Positions 55,040 to 64,000 of a stretch of 64,000 nucleotides of DNA are shown piece by piece; within the stretch, counting starts at the first letter, position 1; each line of letters opens with the position of its first letter. The position numbers and the translations under genes were made by a program. This DNA is from Unio delphinus (lineage: Eukaryota; Mollusca; Bivalvia; Unionida; Unionidae), in the NCBI GenBank assembly GCA_029339505.1, contig JAQISU010000251.1, positions 2,931,001 through 2,995,000 of the forward strand, read 5' to 3'. The notes beneath the pieces were generated by a model. That model did not search any database. It was not told the DNA's origin and saw nothing but the letters and a program-made list of their open reading frames with translations.

Positions 55040-55892
55040 AGTTTATCAATACTTAGGCAACAAATGACAAAAAACAAATTGTTTATATAATTATATGTAG
55101 CCATTATTGGTCTCAAGGAAAAGGGCCAAAATATAGAACAGGCGATATGGTGAGGATATATCTGAGAAGAAAATATACATTTTAAACAAAAATACAGACT
55201 AAAGTGAATAGAACAAAAGAGGAACATGTTCTATATTGGACAACCTTATTAACTTGCTTATGAAATAAAATATATAAACGACGGGAAAATATAATGGTAC
55301 GTTTTATCAGCCTGATTACAAAAAGGAAAACATCATAAGAGATATCTCGAATTGAAACTATTTTAATACGAGATAACAAGGAAAAACCCCATTCTTATTT
55401 TGTCTATTTTCAAGAAATATAATTTAGTACCATGACAATGGAAAAATTAATTGAATTTAAATTGAATATTTTATGATGTTTTTATTTGATACAAGCGTAC
55501 AAAATGTGATCTCATCGAGCTTCTGGGCCATGACGTCGGTCTTGATCAACATGTATGACATCGTTTTTAGGACTATTACCTTGCGAAACGTTTTGTTTAT
55601 TTTCCCATTTCTGATATTGTTTGATCGTATAATCACAGTCTTGCTAGTCACCTTAGCGTAAATCTGATAATGTATGATATGTTCGTATATTTACTGCTAT
55701 AAAGAATAATTCGTATTGTCACTAATTAGCTCAAGCATAGTTTGATTTTATCATTTTAGAAGATAAAATTCTTTAGGAATGTCATATTGTATCACGGATC
55801 TGAAAATTGGGTCTAGATGAGTGTGTGCAAGTCTGTGTCATTTTGATTTTTAACGTAGCTTTAAAATAAATCAGTCATATCACTACGACGTC
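54407..55892. other. Non-coding stretch with a (CA)n tract
   Basis: Apart from the (CA)n at 55000-55036 nothing is recognised; short frames such as 55473-55661 look accidental. Confidence 0.4.
55000..55036. repeat. (CA)n microsatellite
   Basis: About 18 CA units. Confidence 0.96.
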
Positions 55893-56213
55893 TTGCACCA
55901 CTCCGGTGGTCTCATGGTTATAACGTCCGCCTCGGATGTTGGGGTCCTGGGTTCGATCCCCGGTCGAGTCATACCAAAGACTTACAAAAATAGTACTAAC
56001 AGCTGGTCCCTTGTAAGAGTGCTCTTTAAACTCACCTTTTTCGACTGCAGGAACAAAGTTAGAGACCTAACAATGTTTAGTATATTATATGTTTTCCAAT
56101 TTCATGGTTTTTGTTATTTTTTTAAAAAATGTTATTTTTTGTAGTGTAGTCATATCATTATAGATGTTGTAAAGCGCATAGAGCTTCTAAAGATTAGGCG
56201 CCATACAAAGTCC

Positions 56214-56259
<46 letters not shown>
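55893..56259 (+). mobile_element. tRNA-derived SINE with LINE-derived tail
   Basis: Head: GGTGGTCTCATGGTTATAACG with B-box GGTTCGATCCC (55951-55961). After a linker (AGTACTAACAGC, shared with the other SINEs) the body from about 56015 matches the LINE 3' region at 28565-28767: AGAGTGCTCT, ATGTTTTCCAATTTCAT, GTAGTGTAGTCATAT, TAAAGCGC...AGAGCTTC, AGATTAGGCGC. It ends in (ATT)n at 56215-56259. Confidence 0.85.
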
Positions 56260-56302
56260 GCCCCAGTGCAAAACATCACTATAAACTGCCACACCGCAGA
56301 TA

Positions 56303-56396
56303 ATGTATGTATGTATGTATGTATGTATGTATGTATGTATGTATGTATGTATGTATGCATGCATGCATGCATGCATGCATGCATGTATGTATGTAT
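56303..56396. repeat. (ATGT)n / (ATGC)n microsatellite
   Basis: A run of ATGT changes to ATGC from about 56357 and back to ATGT near the end. Confidence 0.95.
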
Positions 56397-56639
56397 GCTT
56401 GTCTCTATCAAAATGTTTTTGTTTTGGTTTGTTTTCTAAGACAAGAACAGATTAGACCGGATCCTACTAAACACCACAAAGCCAGACAAAGGCAGGCAAA
56501 GTCTGTTTATTTTTGTTTTATTTGTACATATTCCTATATATTATACTATATTAACTTTGTTTTGATATTTAAATATTTTGATTATATATATATATATATA
56601 TACACTTTCTCCCCCAAGCCTAGAACGGACACGTATGTA

Positions 56640-57194
56640 TAGGAGACTAGTTACAATCTTCGACCAGCTGATAGTGACTACACATCAATGAATTTGTTGC
56701 AAGTTCCAGGAGTTCTGTGCAAACGATACATTTTACAGGATATAGCAAACATTGGAAGTAAACTTTCAGTGGACAATAAAGATGGGCAGCATTATTAATA
56801 TTGTTAAACTATTCATAAAATGTCATTGACCTTGATTACAAAGTCACGAAGATAAAAATACTCGCTATAAAACAATTCGATTAACACCGAGGCCTAAGTA
56901 TAACGTGTGCATATTACAAATGATTTCGTGTTTTCCGATATACTGTGTATGTTAAGAGTATATTAAAGCAATAATTAGTATCTTTAGTTCTATCAGTTAA
57001 GTTTTAATGATATTCGTCTCTTGATTTAAATGAGAAAAAAAAAACGAGATTGGGAGTAATTAGGAAATATTATCGCAGCTAATGGCTTCCTTCCTTTCTC
57101 GAAGTACCATCATTGAAATTCATATTCTTTTTTGGTTCAGGTGAACGTTTTCTATTTTGTTTAAGGTGAAAGTTGAGAAGATTATCTTAATGCA
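56640..57194. other. Non-coding stretch, nothing recognised
   Basis: No supported feature. Confidence 0.4.
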
Positions 57195-57420
57195 TTGGAA
57201 AAAACTAAACTCACGTTATGGTAGTTCATGTAATAAATAATATTATCATCATACATAATAACAAAAACTCACTTAACGGTAGTTTATCTGATACATAATA
57301 TATCATACTACATAAATAAACTCACGTCGTGGTAGTTCATGTTATTAAAAATATATAATCCTTAATAAATAAACTCACGTCGTGGTAGTTCATGTTATAA
57401 ATAATATATCATACTACAGC
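57195..57420. repeat. ~60-bp imperfect tandem repeat, four units
   Basis: Each unit has AAACTCAC, GGTAGTTCATGT-type and ATACATAATA or AAATAATAT blocks. A ~54-bp direct repeat (AATATGTCATAT...TATTTATAGAAATG) follows at 57439-57493 and 57880-57933. Confidence 0.6.
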
Positions 57421-57933
57421 TGAGGGAAAACTTTTTATGTAATATGTCATATTTTGTGTTTTCCGTATGTTGTAGTCACCTATTTATAGAAATGATAATT
57501 ATTCTACACTTGTTGTTATTAAAGCATGACGAAGTTAAATTTCGTCGAGATCATTTGAAAAATGGCGATTACACTAAACTAAAGTATATTTTCCAGGCCC
57601 AGTCCATGTCGTGTTACTGTCAGCCACGTATGAAACTGAAACGTTTGATGACTGATAATGTGGCAGCCCGAAAGAAGACTGCTGCCTTTAATTGCTCATC
57701 CTTGTTAATTTGTATTAAAACAGATTTATGAATTCAATGTATCTATCTCTATGTTTAAATCTTCACACCCACCGAAAACCTGTAAATGAATTCTGCTTCA
57801 CGTTCTGAACCAATAGGAACAATATTGTATATATTTGTATCTATTGTACCTGTGCATTTTTGTCGCCTCATTAAGCTAATATGTCATATGTTGTGTTTTC
57901 CGTATGTTGTAGTCACATATTTATAGAAATGTC

Positions 57934-59086
57934 TTGATTGTTCCTAAACCGAAATGTACGAACACAAATATTAACGCAGAAAACCATTTCATTCTTGCAT
58001 TCCTAATTAAAATAATAACAGTTTTCTCAGTTTGTTTCTTTTGTTTAACCCTCTTGAGCAAATACGATGCAACTGTTTTTTGCACTAATCACATAAATTA
58101 AGTACTATTAAGGAGAATTAAATTGATATATAATGAGAGTAAAGTATGTAATTTTGCGTTTATTGAAACCAAAAGAATGAATACATATTGACTAAGAAAA
58201 TGAATTTAATTAATTCCTATTTGTAGCATTCACACATGCTGATGAACATATTTTCTCGAAATTATTGATTTTACTTTATTTGAAATGGTTTAGAATTTAA
58301 TCACAGGCATATTCCATTCCAATGTTTGCTACGTCACTGTGACCTCGACCAATGACTAAATGTGATACTGTGAGTGTACTGGAGGAACAGGGAAAGGTGA
58401 AAAGATATTTGGGCACCAATTAAGATAGGTTTACATCATCATCATCCAATAACTGAAATGTCAGATATAGTGAAACACCAGTAAGATGATAGAAATGCTT
58501 GAACTGCGATACCGAATGATAGCTGGTATAATCCGCAAAGCATCCCCCATGTGGAGACGCTCAGCTGCAGCACCAACTTTCAGCTAGCTGTCAGGCTGCC
58601 ATGGTAAAGCAAAGCCTTGAGAGCTGACATTCCTGAACCAAGTGAAGGACATGACTTGAAAACAAGCGAAGAAGAACTGGGTCTTGCTATTCAATAGATG
58701 TCATTTTCACCTGGACCCATAGATCGTCCTTAGCCTAATGTAATTCAGGCGTATTCAAGACTGGAAGGCAGAGCACACATACATTTTAAACAATCTCAAC
58801 TGCACAGCACCACGAACATGACTGGCCTGCAAAAGTGTATCTGATGGGTGGGAAATTGCAGTTGTTGGACACCAATATTTTGTATGATAGTGATGAGTAC
58901 TAGAATTAAATTTGAATTTGTCAAAGGTAATTTAGATGTAGAAGAGGCCACTAATAGGACAAGGGAGTCTAAATGTTTCATTCTAACGTAGATACCGTAA
59001 CGTTTTCATGTAACATTAGTCATTAGTTTAGTGCCGTCATCATGGTGAAATAATCATTGATCAAGGGCATGGTGGACTTATTAAAT
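57934..59086. other. Non-coding stretch, nothing recognised
   Basis: No supported gene. Confidence 0.4.
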
Positions 59087-59523
59087 TCATGGATGGTGGA
59101 AAACATCTTTGTTCACAAATTTATCGATCCATTGTCGATCATGTTTATCAGGTCTTTCTCTAGAAACAATCTTGCCCGCTAGGAATTCATAATGTTTCTT
59201 TCCCATTTCAAGGTCATTCATCCTTGTTTTTTGTCTCTTGCTATCAGTTTTCATGTCATCTCCGCTAAATCTTCTCTCATATCTTTCTCGCCATGCTTGA
59301 TCTGCCTCATTTCGTCCATTTTTGTCATTTGTTTCATTTCGGCTTGTGCTCGTCTCGTTATATCGACTATGTCCCATTCTGGCAACTCTGGAATGGGTTT
59401 AGATTTTTTCAGCTGTCGTTGTTGCTGCAGCTGTGTCGCCATCGGCGTGTTCCGAAAGTGATCTTGCTGAATATCGCGCGTCGTATTGACTTCGTCGAGT
59501 TTCGTGATAATGGGCTGTAACAT
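59087..59523 (-). pseudogene. Unrecognised charged protein, frameshifted
   Basis: Two overlapping frames (59251-59523 then 59087-59377) appear to be one gene with a frameshift near 59290-59340. The first has PIPELPEWDIVDITRR and Gln-rich stretches; the second has WRERYERRFSGDD and GKKHYEFLAGKIVSRERP. Highly charged and helical. I do not recognise the family. It could belong to another mobile element, since frames 59629-60691 nearby are also broken. Confidence 0.35.
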
Positions 59524-59628
59524 TACGTTGAAAGGACGAATAGCCTATCTGTGTTCAGGACGCGATGACTTAAATCTGCACGCTTCTTGATAAAGATTTT
59601 GAGGATATCCTCACGCTGACAACGACTT

Positions 59629-60691
59629 GTGATATGTCGTGTTTGGAGGTGGACGTCGTCGCCGCATCGCAGTGTTCTAATTAATTCTGCGTTGTTACTC
59701 ACGCAAGATCAGTTTGTGGTGTTATCCCGAAACAGGATAAAGAAGTTTAAATGCACTTTAAATATCTTGAAATTATCTTTGTATAGAGAAGACATGGCGG
59801 AGAGCCAGAATAATGTAGACAATATCGTTGTCAACAAAATGGATCAGGCACTATATATTACTTATGTCATCGCGGAAACTCGATAAGATCTCGAGGATGC
59901 CATGGTAAATGCATTTCATCTCCACATAGACATCAGCATGGTGATGTATCCTTACCATACAGTAATATATGAGGCAACTGCGATACAAATTCAATGCGCG
60001 TACTGTTAAAACCGTTACACCTTCCAAACGTCCCCGACTTCAACGTGAGATCATGGTCTAACCGAGGATCTGAAATTGAGCAAAAGCTACTAAAATTCCA
60101 TATTCAAGTCCTTCAACGACAGCGTATTAAAATCACTCCTATAGCAATTATAAGCACTGAAAAAGCTTACAGAGGTACCGACAATAGATTTAGTTATGAT
60201 CATCTTCTTATCCTCAAACACGGAGATGGCAAAGAAGCCCTGGAATAGATTTTAAAACAATCAATGATCGTGTGTCGTAGTAACTATATCAGTCACATCA
60301 GCAATGTCGCCTAGTCATTAATCCAACGTCCGATCAATGAATATTAAGAGTAAGGATCTACGCGGATCTTAACCAGAATCAAATCTCCGTTTCTCAAACT
60401 TCCAACTTCACAACGTTTCGTGGAAGTATGTATCGCCTCCCAAGCAATTTATATCCCCCAAATCTTGCACCTATGTCTAAAATAACTATGACTACTGTCT
60501 TGTGGGCGATCATTTCCGCGTTACATCGAGCTAAGCATCCTGTCGATAGCCTTTTCTACTACAAGTCGTATTTAGGTTCCATTAGAAATATCATATTTAC
60601 CTTTAATACGGCTACAAAAGACGTTTATAAGCTAGAAGAACTCAACGCTTGGCTTTCTAACAACATCTTCCAAGCCATGCGAGGAGTTTAA
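59629..60691 (+). pseudogene. Unrecognised broken ORFs
   Basis: Frames 59629-59886, 59994-60248 and 60428-60691 are separated by stops. The last includes a well-formed stretch (SKITMTTVLWAIISALHRAK, NAWLSNNIF) that looks like real protein. No family is recognised and no splice sites join them. An old insertion, perhaps viral, or a decayed host gene are both possible. Confidence 0.3.
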
Positions 60692-60699
60692 AATTAAGA

Positions 60700-60800
60700 G
60701 ATTAGTGTTAGGACTGGTCGGCCTGATGTTCGGATATCATGACTGGGTGGGGCATGATGTTATGTGTGATTGGTAGATTGGTATGATGCCACGGTACTCC
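60700..60800 (+). mobile_element. SINE central-domain fragment
   Basis: GTGTTAGGACTGGTCGGCCT, CATGACTGGGTGGG and GGCATGATG match the centre of the SINEs at 14455 and 31775 in the opposite orientation; no tRNA-like head is present. 60801-61455 has nothing else recognised. Confidence 0.7.
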
Positions 60801-61982
60801 CACACTTCAGACATTCTACTGATATCACTAAAAAGTTATTAAAGCTACACTGAAATCTATATTGCACGTATCACACAGACCAGCTTTGTAGTCTCAAGCG
60901 CCTGAAGGTGGTCTTGGAAACAATGCTTTATTGGGAGAAGAGATCTTAACAACTCCATTTTAAACCGTTTTACCCTGTTTCAAAGCATATCTTACATCCT
61001 GCCAAAGAGACGAAAAGCTACGCCTGTCATTTTAATGAATATAAGATAGATATATCTGCTGGAACTGGATGTAGGTAATATTTCTTTAGGCACAAGAGAT
61101 AGATTTTAACAGATGCATGTTATATTTTAAAAATTATAATAAAAGACAAAGCATGATCTGTCTATAAATTAACATACCGGTAGTCACAATGCAGCCATGA
61201 GACCTAAGACATTTGTTTTAGCTTAACAGAAACTACAACTCTTAATGGTCGAATAACATGAATTGTTTATTTCTGAATCCAATATTTCCTACATGTGTAT
61301 ATCAAACGTGCCGGGCCTGTACAACTGGCACCAATATTGGTGTGGTGTATAATGGGATTTCGTCATATGACGTCTTTGGTAAAACCTTCTGGTCTTATCT
61401 ATTTAAATCTTACGTGTCCGAGTGATGATAAAGATCGGAAGAAGACGGAGATACTATGACCTTCCTTGTCATTTTACATTTATTGCTTCCATCTATCTTA
61501 TATAAACATGCAGTTGGATACGATTCACAAGACTCAAATTCTCACAGTCTCCAGATGCAGTTAAATGAGCTGGTACAAACAATGGCCGAATACAAAGTAA
61601 AACTGGACCATACAGAACATATGGAAGAGCGCCTTCGTAAGGCAGAGCAAAGCGCGGAGAAACTTGAACTAAGTCTGCATTTGGCAAATGTTCAACTTAA
61701 AAAGTCAGATAAACGAATCGAACGGCTGGAAAAGGAATTAAAGACAGCGAGACAAGATTTCGTGTACTCTGATAAAGGAGACAATCAAGAACTTGAAAAT
61801 ATAAACATCCACGGGAACGGCGAGAATCGTCAACAAAACAAAAACGACTCAAACATAAATATTACTAAGAAAAATGGACAAGCTAATATACAACTCGAAG
61901 GTCTTCAATTCAGCAAAGGTAAGGACAAAAGCTATACAAGTTCTTCATATTCAGTGTCTGTCTCTGAACGCGTATACTGACT

Positions 61983-62285
61983 TTCTATAGCGCCTAATCT
62001 TCAGAAGCTCTAAGCGATTTACATCTATAATAATATGATTACTCTCCCCCCCCCAACCCCCAACTCCCCCCAAAAACAAACATTAAATTGGAAAACATAC
62101 AAAATGCTGAAAATATTTAAGTTAGGAAACATTAGGTCTTTAAGTTTGTTCTTGCAGTCGAGAAAGGCGAGCTTTAAGAGCCCTCTGGAAAGGGATCATT
62201 GTCTTTGTGTCTAATTTCAATGGAAAATTCATTCTACGTTTCTGGGCCCTGGTATGCAAAAGATCGCTGCCCATATGATTTCGTT
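61983..62285 (-). mobile_element. LINE 3'-end fragment in the C1q intron
   Basis: Minus-strand match to 28490-28760: TATAGCGCCTAATCTT, CTCTAAGCG, AGCTTTAAGAGCCCTCT and TTGTCTTTGTGTCTAATTTCA are inverse to the LINE 3' region. A C-run at 62046-62078 interrupts it. A 5'-truncated insertion inside the intron. Confidence 0.75.
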
Positions 62286-62303
62286 TTTTTTTAGTGAGTA
62301 TAT

Positions 62304-62351
62304 ATATATATACACATAATGTGTGTGTGAGTGTGTGTGTGTGTGTGTGTG
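62304..62351. repeat. (TA)n-(GT)n microsatellite
   Basis: TATATATATA then GTGTGTG with a GAG interruption. Confidence 0.9.
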
Positions 62352-63218
62352 TACTTCGTTATTAATAATATTATTCATATCAATTATATCAAATACACAA
62401 TTTATTTCACATTTTTCGCTTCAAAACCGCCATGCAAAAACGTCTGGTTTCCTTACTTAAATGCTCGCTGAACATGCATGTTCAAGATATTTTGCTAAAT
62501 GTATATATAAGAAAATACTCTTATTATACCTGTAGAAATGTGTATTTGTATTAAAAGTGTGTATTATTCATTTATTTTTTTAAAACGTAACGTTCTAGAT
62601 TATGGTTATAAATCCTTTATCGGTTAGTTAAGGCAAATATTTCGTTATCGATAGAAGAAAGTGGTGAAAACATGTTGACATTTTATTTATCTTTATGCAG
62701 CACCGAAGAATCGCGGATCGCCGTTTGAAAACGTGGCCTTCTCAGTGTATTGGTCAAACTGTGGTGCTGGTGACGTCCATTTGAGCGAAAAGGGAACGAT
62801 CCCTTTTGATATTGTTGAGCTCAACAATTGAAACTGTTTTGACACAAGCATGCATGCTTTCATATGCCCGGTGACAGGGGCGTACTTTTTCACCACTACA
62901 GTGACTGCTTGGGGGCACAAGGTGGAAACTGAGATCGTACTTGATGGAATAACAAAAGCTGTCCTTACTACTGGAAATCCGCATGATGAGAACCTTCAAA
63001 GTAACCAATATGCACTCTTTCGCTGTAGACAGAATCAAAAGGTTTTGGTGAGGATTTGGAGAAATAATGGAGTCGGGATACAGTGTGATTTAGGGCATTT
63101 TACATCGTTTTCTGGTTATTTATTATATGAAGACACGAATAGTTTCTAAAATGTTTAAGTCTGAATACAGTGAATACATGCATGTGACAAGACTTCATCT
63201 TGCCTGTAACAAGACATA

Positions 63219-63224
63219 AATAAA
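63219..63224 (+). terminator. AATAAA polyadenylation signal for the C1q gene
   Basis: AATAAA lies 70 bp after the stop codon. Confidence 0.5.
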
Positions 63225-64000
63225 TACATAACGCTACATATTTATAATTTTCCTATCTAAACGAAAGCATTGCTTCTGGAAAGAGAAACCTTTATGAGCA
63301 GAAGAGAATGAATCTTTGGTAATACAAACGCAAAAGAAAATACTGAAAACCAACAAAGTTGGAAAATTCAACAAACTATTTATTTCCTAAATAAACGCAA
63401 TGAGTAAATATAAATAATTTACTGTATTACAAATAAAATTCCAAATATTCTTAAAATGCCCAACACAAGTCCGAAATAATAAAATTCAAAATATTCTTAG
63501 ACTGCCCAACACATGTCCGAAATAATAAAATTCTGAATATACTTTATTGCTATTCCCAAAAAAAGCCAAACACTCATATCGTAAATGATTGTGACGAAGT
63601 GTATTGTTAGGGTGGGGTGCTCTTAATATTCCATTTAAACTATTTTGTAGTTACACCCAGGTTCTATTTTCTTGGAAGTTAAATGTAGTGAACGATAGTT
63701 GTAAATCTCTAAACCCCTTAGTCATAAATGCCGACGGTTAGATAGTTAAATATACAAGAATCTTGAAATTCAATGAATAACAATCTAATAACGTTTCAAT
63801 AATCAAATGACTTAAATTACTAATTACACTATTTCCGCTCGACCCGTTAATGAGCCTTTTGCATCACTTGATTAGCAGTGTGAAATTGATTTCCAGCTGC
63901 CCTTATATGTCCACTCACCAGTTGTATCCTTTTATTCTCTCTTATTTCTCCCAATTCCTTGTCATCCTCCTCCACGACCTTTCTCCAAATTCCTTTTCTT
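63225..64000. other. Non-coding stretch with a 46-bp tandem repeat
   Basis: 63427-63540 holds about 2.4 copies of a 46-bp unit (ATTCTTA, TGCCCAACACA, GTCCGAAATAATAAAATTC). The rest shows nothing recognised. Confidence 0.6.

Larger units (their letters stand above)
61456..63149 (+). pseudogene. Secreted coiled-coil C1q-domain protein, two exons, one in-frame stop
   Basis: Exon 1 (61456-61918) codes for a signal peptide (MTFLVILHLLLPSILY), then a coiled coil of about 80 residues (heptads in MEERLRKAEQSAEKLELSL and following) and an Asn-rich linker. It ends AAAG|GTAAGG. The intron 61919-62700 ends TTTATGCAG. Exon 2 (62701-63149) joins in frame (phase 1) and encodes a C1q domain (FENVAFSVYW, AFICPVTGAYFF, FTSFSGYLLYED). 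A TGA at 62829-62831 falls in this frame before the PVTGAYFF strand. C1q-domain proteins are secreted pattern-recognition or adhesive proteins, greatly expanded in bivalves. With the stop the domain would be cut short; a sequencing error or unrecognised extra intron is possible. Confidence 0.8.

Noticed and set aside
55921..55975. A functional tRNA gene
   Set aside because: Box B is good, but the stems do not close as a cloverleaf and the sequence continues as a SINE with a LINE-derived tail.
56194..56642. ORFs over ATGT/ATT microsatellites as proteins
   Set aside because: Simple-sequence translation only.
62829..62831. Selenocysteine at the TGA in the C1q gene
   Set aside because: No reason in the family and no SECIS-like structure noticed; a nonsense change or sequence error is simpler.

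Overview
The window is animal (metazoan) nuclear DNA, most likely from a mollusc and probably a bivalve. Signs of this are AT-rich DNA with long intergenic stretches, spliced coding sequence, a secreted coiled-coil plus C1q-domain gene at the right end, several tRNA-derived SINEs whose central region resembles SINEs reported from molluscs, two non-LTR retrotransposons, minisatellites and microsatellites. The species cannot be read from sequence alone.

The most interesting content is three copies of a Polinton-like / adintovirus-like endogenous DNA virus element: A1 (1-6802, left end outside the window), A2 (6803-14094) and B (34276-47133). B is bounded by terminal inverted repeats (TIRs) and a 5-bp target duplication (GAACT), and a nearby paralogous repeat gives an empty-site comparison. 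B still has intact reading frames for a leftward structural block: a probable tail/penton-type protein, a membrane protein, a fibre-like protein with a triplicated segment, an adenain-type cysteine protease, a small pX/pVI-like protein, a double-jelly-roll-type major capsid protein and two accessory proteins. Leftward early-type genes follow: an unknown protein, an HNH/NUMOD-type homing endonuclease and a small Cys-rich zinc protein. Divergent from these is a rightward gene fusing a family-B DNA polymerase to an SF1 helicase. In A1 that fusion runs on into a C-terminal HNH-like zinc domain, followed by a convergent retroviral-type integrase, a phospholipase-A2-like fragment and a packaging ATPase with Walker A. 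In B an internal deletion joins the helicase, just after Walker B, to the middle of the ATPase, so B has lost the integrase.

A1 appears to be inserted inside the capsid gene of A2. A1 and A2 carry many stops and frameshifts and are decayed. TIR sequences differ between A and B except for the shared terminal AGCAGCAGAGAGGGT, which occurs inverted at both edges of each complete TIR.

Region by region: 1-14094 nested elements A1/A2; 14095-25182 host non-coding DNA with a 63-bp repeat, a SINE, an ORF1-like remnant, two minisatellites and a hAT-type MITE; 25183-28823 a CR1/L2-type LINE; 28824-34275 microsatellites, a viral-element relic, a SINE, a retroposon tail and repeats; 34276-47133 element B; 47134-52640 an RNase H-bearing I-group LINE on the minus strand, into whose repetitive 3' region B seems to have inserted; 52641-61455 a 66-bp satellite, a SINE that shares its tail with the CR1/L2-type LINE, microsatellites and unrecognised broken ORFs; 61456-63149 a two-exon C1q gene with one in-frame stop; 63150-64000 non-coding.
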